Below, one piece after another: positions 17,697 to 27,077 of a stretch of DNA of 64,000 nt. Source of the DNA: Helicobacter sp. 11S03491-1 (GTDB taxonomy: Bacteria > Campylobacterota > Campylobacteria > Campylobacterales > Helicobacteraceae). Both the position numbers and the translations under genes were made by a program. Below the pieces are notes generated by a model, which ran no database searches, was not told the origin of the DNA, and saw nothing but the letters and a program-made list of their open reading frames with translations. Position 1 is the stretch's first letter, and the number at the start of each line of letters is the position of its first letter. The stretch lies in NCBI RefSeq assembly GCF_002272835.1, contig NZ_MLAO01000001.1, forward strand, positions 124,001-188,000, given 5' to 3'.

Positions 17697-19109
17697 TCAA
17701 GCTTTATTTTTCTTATACATATGGGGGTTGATCATGTTTTGGGGTTTGAAAATCTCTTCTAATTGTTCTTTATTCAACAAACCTTTCTCCAAAACAACAT
17801 CATAAACACTTTTGCCTGTTTTCAAACATTCTTTGGCAATAGAAGCAGAGTTTTCATACCCAATATAAGGATTAAGCGCTGTAACAATCCCAATACTATT
17901 TAATACAAAATTTTTGCATACATCTTCATTAGCCGTAATCCCATCTACACATTTATGTGCAAGTGTTACCATCGCACGATTGAGCATAACGATTGAATTA
18001 AATAAACTATAGCCAATCACAGGTTCAAACACATTAAGTTGCAATTGTCCTCCCTCTGCAGCCATTGTTACCGTAATGTCATGCCCAATAACAGCAAAAC
18101 ATACTTGATTGACCACTTCAGGAATAACCGGATTTACCTTACCGGGCATAATAGAACTTCCCGGTTGCATTTTGGGAAGATTGATTTCATTAATCCCTGC
18201 TCGAGGTCCTGAACTTAAAAGTCTCAAATCATTGCATATTTTTGAAAGCTTTACAGATACTCTTTTGAGTACACCGCTAATTTGGACATAAGCACCTGTG
18301 CTTTGGGTGGCTTCTATCAAATCTGTTGCCGTAACAAAAGGTCTGCCCGTAACTTCTTGAATTTTTTGCTCTACAATATTTTTATAATCAGGATGAGAAT
18401 TAATCCCCGTGCCAATTGCTGTCCCTCCAAGATTGATAATTCGCACCAAATTTCTGGCATCCAGTACGCGCTCAATATCTTTGTTAATCATCAATTCAAA
18501 AGCCTTAAACTCTTGTCCTAAAGTCATTGGAACAGCATCTTGTAATTGAGTCCTACCCATTTTTAGAATATCTTTAAACTCTTCTGCTTTTTTAGCAAAG
18601 GCATCTCTAAGAATACGCATTGATTCAGTCAAACCGCTCAATCTCTCATACAAAGCAATTCTCAATGCTGTAGGGTAGGCATCATTAGTAGATTGAGAAA
18701 GATTGACATGATCATTAGGGTGGCAATAATCATATTCGCCTTTTTTATGTCCCATAATTTCAAGAGCAAGATTTGCAATCACTTCATTGGCATTCATATT
18801 AGTGCTTGTGCCAGCCCCTCCTTGAATCATATCTACAACAAATTGATCATGATAATTCCCTGCAAGAATCTTATCACAGGCTCTGCAGATAGCCTCTTTA
18901 ATATTAGCATCAAGCAAACCTAATTCATAATTTGCCAGTGCTGCAGCCTTTTTAACTTGAACAAGGGCGTTGATAAATATTGGAAAATCAGATAGTTTTT
19001 CATTGGTAATATGAAAATTTTCAATCGCTCGATGAGTTTGAATCCCATAATATACGTCATTATCAATTTCTAATTCGCCTATAAAATCATGTTCTTTTCT
19101 TCTTGACAT
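17697..19109 (-). CDS. aspA: Aspartate ammonia-lyase
   Basis: A 470-residue member of the fumarase/aspartase superfamily with the signature GSSIMPGKVNPVIPE near residue 320, GGAGTSTNMNANEV near residue 98 and GRTQLQDAVP near residue 188, all close to E. coli AspA. It converts aspartate to fumarate and ammonia, feeding the fumarate respiration and C4 metabolism that matter in Helicobacter. GAGGAG precedes the ATG. A 26-bp palindrome lies between murA and this gene. Order murA-aspA is as in H. pylori HP0648-HP0649. Confidence 0.95.
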   Translation of the reverse strand: MSRRKEHDFIGELEIDNDVYYGIQTHRAIENFHITNEKLSDFPIFINALVQVKKAAALANYELGLLDANIKEAICRACDKILAGNYHDQFVVDMIQGGAGTSTNMNANEVIANLALEIMGHKKGEYDYCHPNDHVNLSQSTNDAYPTALRIALYERLSGLTESMRILRDAFAKKAEEFKDILKMGRTQLQDAVPMTLGQEFKAFELMINKDIERVLDARNLVRIINLGGTAIGTGINSHPDYKNIVEQKIQEVTGRPFVTATDLIEATQSTGAYVQISGVLKRVSVKLSKICNDLRLLSSGPRAGINEINLPKMQPGSSIMPGKVNPVIPEVVNQVCFAVIGHDITVTMAAEGGQLQLNVFEPVIGYSLFNSIVMLNRAMVTLAHKCVDGITANEDVCKNFVLNSIGIVTALNPYIGYENSASIAKECLKTGKSVYDVVLEKGLLNKEQLEEIFKPQNMINPHMYKKNKA

Positions 19110-19136
19110 TTTTAACTCCTCACATATTTTTAATTA

Positions 19137-19162
19137 TTTTATTAGATTATAATCTAATAAAA
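19137..19162. promoter_or_regulatory. 26-bp perfect palindrome between murA and aspA
   Basis: TTTTATTAGATTA at 19137-19149 is followed directly by its exact reverse complement at 19150-19162. It contains TATAAT on both strands. It could be a terminator hairpin for murA, an operator for aspA, or an aspA promoter with a symmetric -10. Confidence 0.55.
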
Positions 19163-19175
19163 CTAAATAAAAAGT

Positions 19176-20444
19176 TTATTTTTCTTTTAATCTCTTGATC
19201 TGCGCTCCCAAATTAGAAAATTTTTCTTCTAAATGTTCATAACCCCTATCAAGGTGATAAATTCTGTGTATTTTTGTGTTACCTTCTGTAACAAGTCCTG
19301 CTAAGACGAGAGCTGAAGAAGCCCGCAAATCTGTTGCCATTACATCTGCGCCAATAAGCTTCTCTCCTCCTGTTACTTTAGCTACATTTCCTCGCAAGGT
19401 AATATGAGCTCCTAAACGTTGTAATTCACTCACATGCATAAAACGATTCTCAAATAATCTCTCTTCAATAGAACTACTTCCTTGACATTGAGTAGCTAAA
19501 GCCATAAATTGCGCTTGCATGTCAGTTGGAAATCCGGGATATTCTGTTGTAACAATCTCAAAAGCATAGCGCTTTGAAGCAGGTAAGATTTTTAGGCTAT
19601 TTTGAGTATTCTCAAATTTAAAACCAATTTCTCCAAGCTTGCTTATCATCGCCTCTAAATGTGTGGGAATGATATTTTTAATCGTAATGGCAGAATTTGT
19701 AATCGCCCCTGCACATAAATAAGTCCCTGCCTCAATGCGATCAGGTATGACAGAAATATCTTTAAATTCCAATAGTTCCCCTTGAGTCCCCCGTACGCAA
19801 AGCTCATTGCTCCCTACTCCTTGTATCTCAACCCCTGCACTTTGGAGAATTTGGCAAAGCTGGACAACCTCAGGTTCTTTTGCAGCATTAATAATGCGTG
19901 TAACTCCTTTTGCTAAAGCAGCTGCCATAAGAATATTTTCACTACCGGTAACTGTGATTTTATCAAACATTACATCAGCGCCCTTCAAACCTTTTGGCGC
20001 TCTAGCAACAATATACCCGCCTTCTATAGAAATTTCTGCCCCCATTTTTTCCATTGCTTTAATATGCAAATCCACAGGTCTAGCGCCAATTGCGCAACCT
20101 CCCGGCAAACTCACTTCACATTTTCCAAATCTAGCCAACAAAGGACCTAAAACCAAAATAGAAGCCCTCATTTTACGCACAATATCATAAATAGCTTTTG
20201 TATGAATAATGCGTTCAGAGTGAATTAAAAGCTCATTGGGAGAAACCCATTCAATCTCTGAACCCAAATGCTCCAAAAGTTTTGCCAAAGTCTTTACATC
20301 TGCCACATCAGGAAGATTTGAAATTCTCAAGAGATTTTTACACAATAATGCGCTTGCCAAAATAGGGAGAGCAGAATTTTTAGCTCCTGAAATTCTTACC
20401 TCTCCTTTGAGAGTCTTGCCCCCTGTAATTTGTAAATAATCCAT
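19176..20444 (-). CDS. murA: UDP-N-acetylglucosamine 1-carboxyvinyltransferase
   Basis: A 422-residue protein starting [20 protein letters not shown] with the substrate-binding Lys22-Asn23 (GAKNSALP), and the active-site Cys117 in [11 protein letters not shown], the residue alkylated by fosfomycin. It adds enolpyruvate from PEP to UDP-GlcNAc, the first committed step of peptidoglycan synthesis, in the cytoplasm. It follows a small membrane protein gene by 3 bp, as part of the gltX2-to-murA operon. Confidence 0.96.
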   Translation of the reverse strand: MDYLQITGGKTLKGEVRISGAKNSALPILASALLCKNLLRISNLPDVADVKTLAKLLEHLGSEIEWVSPNELLIHSERIIHTKAIYDIVRKMRASILVLGPLLARFGKCEVSLPGGCAIGARPVDLHIKAMEKMGAEISIEGGYIVARAPKGLKGADVMFDKITVTGSENILMAAALAKGVTRIINAAKEPEVVQLCQILQSAGVEIQGVGSNELCVRGTQGELLEFKDISVIPDRIEAGTYLCAGAITNSAITIKNIIPTHLEAMISKLGEIGFKFENTQNSLKILPASKRYAFEIVTTEYPGFPTDMQAQFMALATQCQGSSSIEERLFENRFMHVSELQRLGAHITLRGNVAKVTGGEKLIGADVMATDLRASSALVLAGLVTEGNTKIHRIYHLDRGYEHLEEKFSNLGAQIKRLKEK

Positions 20445-20447
20445 AAC

Positions 20448-20846
20448 TTAACCTTTTTTTCGATTCTTCAATGCTGTTGTAATTTTATCAGCAATATCTT
20501 TTTGTATATCTTCATTAGCATTCTCAAGTTCTTCTGTAAATTCGTTTGCATAATTGCTGTCAAAATATTCAGAAGAAGCGATTTTTTCTACAATCTCCAG
20601 CCAATATTTCAGGTCCTTTTTTCCTTGGGGCAAACTTTTAAAATATTTCAAAAATTTACTTATTGCTTGTTCAAAATCTTCCGGTTTCTTACTCCCATCA
20701 ACCAATAACTCAATATCTCTCAATGCCACAGCCTTATGAGTCGTAGATTTTTGCAGGATTATCCATGCAAACCCCATCATCACAATAGGCAAAGCAAAAA
20801 AAATCCCTATTGCCCAAAAAAATAAATAAAACCAAATATCATACAT
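20448..20846 (-). CDS. Small membrane-anchored protein (HP0647-like position)
   Basis: A 132-residue protein with one N-terminal membrane helix (about residues 5-28, FYLFFWAIGIFFALPIVMMG) and an acidic and lysine-rich soluble part predicted to be helical. GGAGAT precedes the ATG. It lies between galU and murA as does HP0647 in H. pylori. No known domain is recognised; a role linked to envelope synthesis is suggested only by position. Confidence 0.65.
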   Translation of the reverse strand: MYDIWFYLFFWAIGIFFALPIVMMGFAWIILQKSTTHKAVALRDIELLVDGSKKPEDFEQAISKFLKYFKSLPQGKKDLKYWLEIVEKIASSEYFDSNYANEFTEELENANEDIQKDIADKITTALKNRKKG

Positions 20847-20858
20847 TAACTATCTCCA

Positions 20859-21680
20859 TTAATGCAATAACTGATAAAAATCATTAGTAGCTTTTACAAA
20901 CCCATCAATACTACCGCAATCATAGCGCCTGCCTTGAAACTTATAAGCAAGTACATGCCCTGATTTTGCTTGTTCAAGCAGGGCATCAGTAATTTGAATC
21001 TCTCCCTTTTTTCCCGGTTTTGTTACCCTTAATATATCAAAAATATCTGGAGTTAAAATATACCTGCCAATGACGGCTAAATTACTTGGAGATTCATATT
21101 TTAAAGGCTTTTCAACCATATTAAATACGCGATATACCCCCTCTTGGATTTCTTCTCCTTCAATAATCCCATATTTATCAACTTCTTCCATAGGCACTTC
21201 TTCAATAGCCACAATAGAACAATGGTATTTTTTATACAAATCTATCATTTGGGCAAGCACTCCTTTTCCTTGTAAATTGGTACATAAATCATCTGCAAGG
21301 ATAACAGCAAAAGCTTCTTTTCCTATCAATATTTCTCCTGTAAGGATAGCATGCCCAAGTCCTCTCATTTCATTTTGACGCGTATAAGAAAAACTGCAAG
21401 CATTAATGAGAGATCTAATTTCTCTCAGATAACTTTCTTTATCCGTGCCCTTAATCTGATGCTCTAACTCATAGCTGATATCAAAATGATCCTCAATGCT
21501 TCTTTTCCCTCTTCCTGTAACAATAGCCATCATTTGACACCCTGCTTCAAGAGCTTCTTCAACCCCATATTGAATCAAAGGCTTATTGACAATAGGAAGC
21601 ATTTCTTTAGGCATTGCCTTAGTTGCAGGGAGAAATCTCGTTCCATATCCTGCTGCCGGAAAAAGGCATTTACTAATCAT
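20859..21680 (-). CDS. galU: UTP-glucose-1-phosphate uridylyltransferase
   Basis: A 273-residue nucleotidyltransferase: FPAAGYGTRFLPATKAMPKEMLP at the N-terminus is the GalU signature, with VILADDL for metal binding, and VEKPLKYESPSNLAVIGRYIL further on. It makes UDP-glucose for LPS and other glycans. The start overlaps the slt stop by ATGA. In H. pylori the same order slt-galU is HP0645-HP0646. Confidence 0.95.
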   Translation of the reverse strand: MISKCLFPAAGYGTRFLPATKAMPKEMLPIVNKPLIQYGVEEALEAGCQMMAIVTGRGKRSIEDHFDISYELEHQIKGTDKESYLREIRSLINACSFSYTRQNEMRGLGHAILTGEILIGKEAFAVILADDLCTNLQGKGVLAQMIDLYKKYHCSIVAIEEVPMEEVDKYGIIEGEEIQEGVYRVFNMVEKPLKYESPSNLAVIGRYILTPDIFDILRVTKPGKKGEIQITDALLEQAKSGHVLAYKFQGRRYDCGSIDGFVKATNDFYQLLH

Positions 21681-23317
21681 TTTTTGTCCTTTGTGTAAAT
21701 AAGGGTTTGTTGCAGCAATTTTTCCAGATCAATATAATGCCCAAAAAGTTCTTGATAAATCACATAATTTGCTATTACCTTCATCCCATAAAATCTTGAT
21801 TCTTCATATGGCAAAAGCTCCATACTGATCCAAGGCTCATATTTTCTACCCTTCAAAAATAATTCTTTTTTTGCCAATAACCTACGTAAGAATCCCGGTC
21901 CTCCATTGTAAGCATAAGAGACAAATAAAGGATGGACAAACTCCTCTTTAAGATGATTGAGATAATAATTTCCAAAATTCAAAGCTGTTTTAGGATCAAA
22001 CATATCAAAAAGATCGATATCCTTAAGATTCATTTCTTTAGCAAAAGGAAGAACATTAAAGGGCATAATTTGCATCATCCCCAGCGCATAAGATCGTGAT
22101 ATGAGAGCCGGAAGCAAATGACTTTCTTGTCTGGCTATGGCATAGACCATTGATTTTTCATCATCATCTTTCCATAGAAGCAAGTCTTCATAAGGAGTAA
22201 CAAAATAATTAATTTTATATTTATTCAAACGATTAAGAAAAAAAACGAGATGAGGGAGTGTCTTATCATATTTAAAATATTTCAAAACTTTTTTATATTC
22301 TTCATTGTCATTAATGGCAAAAATATTATCCTTCAAAATCTGCCACTCAAAAGGATCTCTAATATTAAAATCAGGCTTTTTATCACTAATATCTGCAAAC
22401 TCGGAAACAATTTGATATTTTGGTTTAGTATGAAGCCTTTGATTGGCATAAATAGAAAAAATATCCACAAAATCACTTTGGGCTAATTGCTCTAAAAAAA
22501 GTCTATTTTTGCTTACCAGATATTGCCAAAATAAGGCTCTATCTCTCATAAATGGATCAATAGCTGCTTCTTGGGATCGTTGAAAATATACAATTGCCTT
22601 GTGCTCACGTTTGTGCATAAGCTCGTTAATACCCAATAAAAAAAATGTATTTGCATTTGATTTTGTAATATCAGCTTTGGTTAAAGACTTTTTAAAAGTT
22701 TGAAATTTGGGGTCTAAAATAATGCTGTGCAAAACCTTATTAAAAACAGCATTATTTTCATTAGCAAGGGTTTGAAGTTTTTTATAAGGGATTGATCCAT
22801 CAAAAATCTTAAGCTTTTGCGTATAACTTAGCCCATTAAAAATTGTCCCAAAAATTTTTGCATTTGTATTAAGCATTGCCTTTAGAATATTTTTACTGCG
22901 TAAAATAACGATTTCCTCAAAAAGATCGGGATTGTTTGAATGCACTTTATCTAAGATCAATGCAGCATCTTGATCGCTAATTTCTAATACATCAGATAAC
23001 TTAAGTCCAAAAGCAATACATTGCCCATCTTGAGTTTTGAGTTCTTCAAAATTTAGATTTTTGCAAAAAATATCCTCAGGCATTTGCGTAGGAATTCCTT
23101 TGGCTTCCATTGCCTTTTGGATTCTGGGAATTTTGTTTGCCACAAGATCATAAGCGCGTCTGGCATCTTCAATAGAAGTCTTTGGTTCAGAAATAAACCG
23201 CCAGATATAAAAATCTCTCACAACTCCTTGTGGCTTACTTTCTAAAAATTTCAAAGTAATATCTTTGCCAAAACTAAAACAACAAAATAAAGCAATACAA
23301 AAAAATATTTTCTTCAT
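21677..23317 (-). CDS. slt: Soluble lytic murein transglycosylase
   Basis: I chose the ATG at 23317, one base after the yggT stop, giving 546 residues with a signal peptide (MKKIFFCIALFCCFSFGKD). The C-terminal SLT domain has YAIARQESHLLP, in which Glu is the catalytic acid, then YALGMMQIMPFN and LNFGNYYLNHL, the conserved family 1 motifs. The long N-terminal helical region is the superhelical U-domain of Slt70-type enzymes. It cleaves glycan strands in the periplasm to anhydromuropeptides. Confidence 0.93.
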   Translation of the reverse strand: MKKIFFCIALFCCFSFGKDITLKFLESKPQGVVRDFYIWRFISEPKTSIEDARRAYDLVANKIPRIQKAMEAKGIPTQMPEDIFCKNLNFEELKTQDGQCIAFGLKLSDVLEISDQDAALILDKVHSNNPDLFEEIVILRSKNILKAMLNTNAKIFGTIFNGLSYTQKLKIFDGSIPYKKLQTLANENNAVFNKVLHSIILDPKFQTFKKSLTKADITKSNANTFFLLGINELMHKREHKAIVYFQRSQEAAIDPFMRDRALFWQYLVSKNRLFLEQLAQSDFVDIFSIYANQRLHTKPKYQIVSEFADISDKKPDFNIRDPFEWQILKDNIFAINDNEEYKKVLKYFKYDKTLPHLVFFLNRLNKYKINYFVTPYEDLLLWKDDDEKSMVYAIARQESHLLPALISRSYALGMMQIMPFNVLPFAKEMNLKDIDLFDMFDPKTALNFGNYYLNHLKEEFVHPLFVSYAYNGGPGFLRRLLAKKELFLKGRKYEPWISMELLPYEESRFYGMKVIANYVIYQELFGHYIDLEKLLQQTLIYTKDKK

Positions 23318-23318
23318 C

Positions 23319-23615
23319 TTAAGATAACTTTTGAGCATATACTAATAATATTTTTATCAAAGTCATATTGATAAATTGCAAAACAATAATCACAAACAAA
23401 GGAGCAAAATCAATCCCATTATATACAAGAGGAATTTTACTTTTTAGCTTATCGTATAGAGGTTGTGTAAGTTTGGAAAGTATTTGCACAATAGGGCTAT
23501 GAGGATCAGGACGCACCCAACTAACCAAAGCAGCAATAATTACCACCCATATATACAATGTAATAAGGGTATCCAAAATAGTTGCAATTGCATTTAAAAT
23601 GCTCCCTAGAATCAT
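23319..23615 (-). CDS. yggT: YggT family membrane protein
   Basis: A 98-residue protein with two hydrophobic segments (about residues 8-32 and 65-90) separated by the family motif SWVRPDPHSPIVQILSKLTQPLYDKLKSKIP, of which VRPDP and LTQPLYD are the most typical. YggT proteins in other bacteria are linked to osmotic stress or envelope and cell-division functions. The start shares one base with the gltX stop (TAATG). Position matches HP0644. Confidence 0.85.
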   Translation of the reverse strand: MILGSILNAIATILDTLITLYIWVVIIAALVSWVRPDPHSPIVQILSKLTQPLYDKLKSKIPLVYNGIDFAPLFVIIVLQFINMTLIKILLVYAQKLS

Positions 23616-24943
23616 TATTCTCCTTTGATCTGCAAAATATCTTTAAGATGTAAGCGTATATGAGGATATAACTCCCCCAAATCAATTCCATGAGATTGCC
23701 CTGTTAACAAAATTCGAAGAGACTTAAAAAACTTTTTACCTTCAAGATTGCTGCGCGCCATCATCTCGTTTTTAAATGTCTCATATTCATCTAAAGCTTT
23801 AAAATCCTGAATGAGCATTGATTGGAGTATGCTAAAAAGCTTTTTACATTCCATCTCAAAATTCTCTCCTTCGTATTGCCTTGTGATATCTTTGGGTTCA
23901 AATATCAACTCTATTTTTTGAATAATTTCTTCCAGCGTGCTTGCTTCTTCCAAATGAAGCTTTGCAATTGCCCCAATTGTTTCGTCTTTTGTATTCAAAA
24001 GCATAGCAAATTCACTTTCGCTTAATTTTTTAAGATGTTCTCGATTGATATAACGCAAACGCTTAATATCAAATTTCACCGGAGATTTTGCAATATTTTT
24101 TATATCAAACCATTCAATAGCTTCATGGAGACTAAATACCTCAACAGGAGTTTTGTTCCCCATACTAATAAGATAGTTGATAATAGCTTGAGGCAAAAAT
24201 CCCTGATTTAAAAGCCATGCTACGCTTGATCCGCTATCACGTTTGCTCATTTTTTTGCCATCTTCTCCAAGTATAATAGGCAAATGGGCATATCCGATTT
24301 GTTTTTGATAATTCAGGGATTTTTGAATCAAAATTTGCTTGGGCGTATTGCTCACATGATCCTCCCCACGCACAATAAAACTAATATCATAAATCATATC
24401 ATCACAAGCGCAAGCAAAATTATAAGTAGGGACACCATCTTCACGCAAAATTACAAAACTATCGATTTCAGAAGCAGAGAACTCCAAATCTCCTTTGATG
24501 ACATCATTAAACTTAATCGTCTCTTTTGATCCATAAAGTCTCACAACCGGATTTTGATTTTGATGTTTTTGAATTTGTGCCCAAGAATCGTCATATCTAA
24601 AGGGTATTTTAGAATCAATAGCTTCTTGTTTTTTAGCTTCCAAAAATTCTTTTGTACAATAACAATAAAATGCCTTGCCTTGTTCAAGAAGATAATTTGC
24701 GAATTGATGATGACGTTTAAAATTATGGCTTTGATATACTAATTCATCCCATAAGAGTCCAAATAAATTCAAGGTAGATAAAATCTCTTTATCCTTGCCT
24801 TCTATATTTCTAAGCAAATCTGTATCTTCAATCCGAATAAGGAATTTTTCTCCTTTTTGCTTAGCAATAATATAGTTAAACAAAGCAGCTCGAAGATTGC
24901 CAATATGCATATCCCCTGTCGGCGAAGGAGCAAAACGCAACAT
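23615..24943 (-). CDS. gltX2: Glutamyl-tRNA synthetase, probably the tRNA-Gln-charging paralogue
   Basis: A 442-residue class I synthetase with PSPTGDMHIGN (HIGH motif, residues 7-16) and KKMSKRD (KMSKS motif near residue 235). It is the first gene of the operon leading to slt and galU. In H. pylori the enzyme at this position (HP0643, GluRS2) misacylates tRNA-Gln with glutamate so that GatCAB can amidate it, while GluRS1 lies elsewhere. Assigning the same specificity here is by synteny; a second gltX is not in this window. Confidence 0.88.
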   Translation of the reverse strand: MLRFAPSPTGDMHIGNLRAALFNYIIAKQKGEKFLIRIEDTDLLRNIEGKDKEILSTLNLFGLLWDELVYQSHNFKRHHQFANYLLEQGKAFYCYCTKEFLEAKKQEAIDSKIPFRYDDSWAQIQKHQNQNPVVRLYGSKETIKFNDVIKGDLEFSASEIDSFVILREDGVPTYNFACACDDMIYDISFIVRGEDHVSNTPKQILIQKSLNYQKQIGYAHLPIILGEDGKKMSKRDSGSSVAWLLNQGFLPQAIINYLISMGNKTPVEVFSLHEAIEWFDIKNIAKSPVKFDIKRLRYINREHLKKLSESEFAMLLNTKDETIGAIAKLHLEEASTLEEIIQKIELIFEPKDITRQYEGENFEMECKKLFSILQSMLIQDFKALDEYETFKNEMMARSNLEGKKFFKSLRILLTGQSHGIDLGELYPHIRLHLKDILQIKGE

Positions 24944-24996
24944 AACTTAACCTTTTCATAATTTAATTTTGGAGAATTTTACCAAAATACCGACAA

Positions 24997-25575
24997 CTAA
25001 AATCTTTTTAGAAAATCTTTTGAATTAAAATGCTCATAAGAAGGGGTATTTGAAACAGATGCATCAAATATATTTTGACTAGATATTTTTGCACTTACAA
25101 GCTCCAAAGAATACTGAAGATCCTCTATTTTATCTTCAAGATAGGCAATCACGCTTTCATATTCTTCTCTCTCAAACAAAGGCATTGGATTTGAAATCTC
25201 AAATTCTATTGCTTTAGATTCGCTTTGTATGCTTAAATTTACATCTATTAATGCATTTCCCATAAAAGTACATTTCTCTATAATTTCATTCATTTCTTTG
25301 GAGACCATTCCTTTTAAATGCCCATAAGAAGTATCTTTTATGTTTTCATCAATATTATCAATAAGCATTTTTTGAGAACATGCAATCAATTTTTTGATCG
25401 CAATATTTAAAATTTGCATCGCCCCTATAAACTCATTAGCACTTTTCATATCCTCTCCAAACTGATGGATCTTGGTAGTTTTATTCCAAATATTTGTATG
25501 CACACCAACTTCTTTGGGCTTATCCATACCTTCTAAATGCTTTTTAAAGGTTGCTAAGACATCTTTTTCAAACAT
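24997..25575 (-). CDS. Putative FliS export co-chaperone (HP1076-like)
   Basis: A 192-residue, mostly helical protein without signal peptide or membrane segments. The stretch SANEFIGAMQILNIAIKKL and the amphipathic helices around it suggest a helical bundle. It is divergent from csd4, and in H. pylori HP1076, the co-chaperone that binds flagellin chaperone FliS, lies beside csd4 (HP1075). I therefore infer the same role in flagellar export. The assignment rests on position, size and helical character, not on a recognised domain. Confidence 0.5.
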   Translation of the reverse strand: MFEKDVLATFKKHLEGMDKPKEVGVHTNIWNKTTKIHQFGEDMKSANEFIGAMQILNIAIKKLIACSQKMLIDNIDENIKDTSYGHLKGMVSKEMNEIIEKCTFMGNALIDVNLSIQSESKAIEFEISNPMPLFEREEYESVIAYLEDKIEDLQYSLELVSAKISSQNIFDASVSNTPSYEHFNSKDFLKRF

Positions 25576-25695
25576 AATATTGCCTTTGTGGATGAATTCT
25601 ATAAATATCTCTAAAATCTGTAGAATAAAAGCACATTTTGTTCCACTACTTTTTAGATATAATACTGGGCAAATTTTAGATAACCAAGGAAACTT

Positions 25696-27015
25696 TTGAA
25701 AAAATTATTTATTTTGGCTCTCTTTTGGACAATGGCTTTTGCCAAACCTCTCGCTCCTATTGATTTTGATGTTATCAAACTTCAAAATAATCCCAATGAT
25801 CCTACTCTTTTGCTTATGGGAGGTATTCAAGGAGATGAACCGGGAGGATTTAATGCCACTAATATATTCCTCATGCATTATAAGATACTTGATGGGAATG
25901 TATGGGTAGTCCCTGTACTCAACAAACATTCTATGCTCTTAAATCATCGTGGAATTTATGATGATATGAATCGTAAATTTGCCGCCCTTTCTCCCAAAGA
26001 CCCTGAATATAACATTATTAAGCATATCAAATCGCTTATACTTAATCCGGAAGTTAATGCTATTTTTCACCTTCATGATGGCAGTGGTTTTTACCGCCCC
26101 ACATATGAATCTCCTTTGCTTAACCCCAACAGATGGGGAAATTCTTCTATTATCGATCAAGAGAATCTAAAAGATGTTCCATATGGCAACCTCAAAGAAA
26201 TCCTCACCCACATCACAGACCAAATCAACAAAAAACTCCTCAAACCTATCCATAAATACTATATTCGCGATACCCACACAGCTAGAGGCGATAAAGAAAT
26301 GGAAAAAGCCCTCACCTTTTTTGCTATCCGACACAACAAGCCGGCATTTGCAAATGAAGCAAGTAAAAAACTTTCTTTGGAACAAAGAGTATATTATCAT
26401 TTGCTCGCTATTGAGGGAATGCTTGATGAATTAGGTATCCGGTATGAAAAAGATTTTAATCTAACACCAAATACACTCTATCATCTCATCAATGATAAAT
26501 CTTTAGATGTAGTCATTGATGAAAATATTTTGTTGCCTCTTTATGGCTTAAGACCCACAATCAATTATTTTCCACTTCCCAAAGACATACAAATAACCCA
26601 AATCCCCCTAACTTCAAAAGCCTATATTCTGGGATTACTCCCAAAGAATAATCAAGTATGGCTCAAATATGGTAACAAGCTAATGAGTCGCATCAACCCG
26701 GAATATATGGAGTTTGATCATTCACTTAAAGAAATTACAATGATTGTTGATGGAAAAGAACAAAATGTTCGCGTTCCAAGCATTATTGAAGTTAAAGAAA
26801 ATTTCGAAATTCCTCCCATCAATGGGTATCGTGTTAATGTGATTGGATATGTTATCCCTAATGACACATCTGCTAAGCCCAATGAGACAGGAATTCTTAT
26901 TAGCCAAAAAGATTGTATTCCAAAATTTTCTATTGACAAAGCAGGAAAAATCTTTCGTATAGAAATTTATAAAGGCGATGCTTTCAGCGGAATGATTTTG
27001 ATGAAATTTTTATAA
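25696..27015 (+). CDS. csd4: Peptidoglycan DL-carboxypeptidase, cell-shape protein Csd4/Pgp1
   Basis: A 439-residue exported protein with TTG start after AAGGA and a signal peptide (LKKLFILALFWTMAFA). The M14-type zinc site matches H. pylori Csd4 within one residue: Gln45 and Glu48 in GGIQGDEPGG, and His127 in FHLHDGSG. The use of Gln instead of His as the first ligand is the oddity of this family. Csd4 trims tripeptides to dipeptides in the periplasm and is needed for helical shape. The C-terminal two domains (after residue ~250) are also full length. Confidence 0.92.
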   Translation: MKKLFILALFWTMAFAKPLAPIDFDVIKLQNNPNDPTLLLMGGIQGDEPGGFNATNIFLMHYKILDGNVWVVPVLNKHSMLLNHRGIYDDMNRKFAALSPKDPEYNIIKHIKSLILNPEVNAIFHLHDGSGFYRPTYESPLLNPNRWGNSSIIDQENLKDVPYGNLKEILTHITDQINKKLLKPIHKYYIRDTHTARGDKEMEKALTFFAIRHNKPAFANEASKKLSLEQRVYYHLLAIEGMLDELGIRYEKDFNLTPNTLYHLINDKSLDVVIDENILLPLYGLRPTINYFPLPKDIQITQIPLTSKAYILGLLPKNNQVWLKYGNKLMSRINPEYMEFDHSLKEITMIVDGKEQNVRVPSIIEVKENFEIPPINGYRVNVIGYVIPNDTSAKPNETGILISQKDCIPKFSIDKAGKIFRIEIYKGDAFSGMILMKFL

Positions 27016-27055
27016 AAACATCTCTTTAAACTCTTTAAATTTATCAAGAGATGTT
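27012..27055 (-). terminator. Terminator of nifS-nifU (possibly bidirectional)
   Basis: A 10-bp perfect stem (AACATCTCTT at 27017-27026 with AAGAGATGTT at 27046-27055). Read on the minus strand it ends in a run of five T, so it best serves nifU. It lies between the convergent csd4 and nifU genes. The 19-nt loop is long. Confidence 0.6.
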
Positions 27056-27077
27056 AGTTTTAATTTAAAAATTCTAA

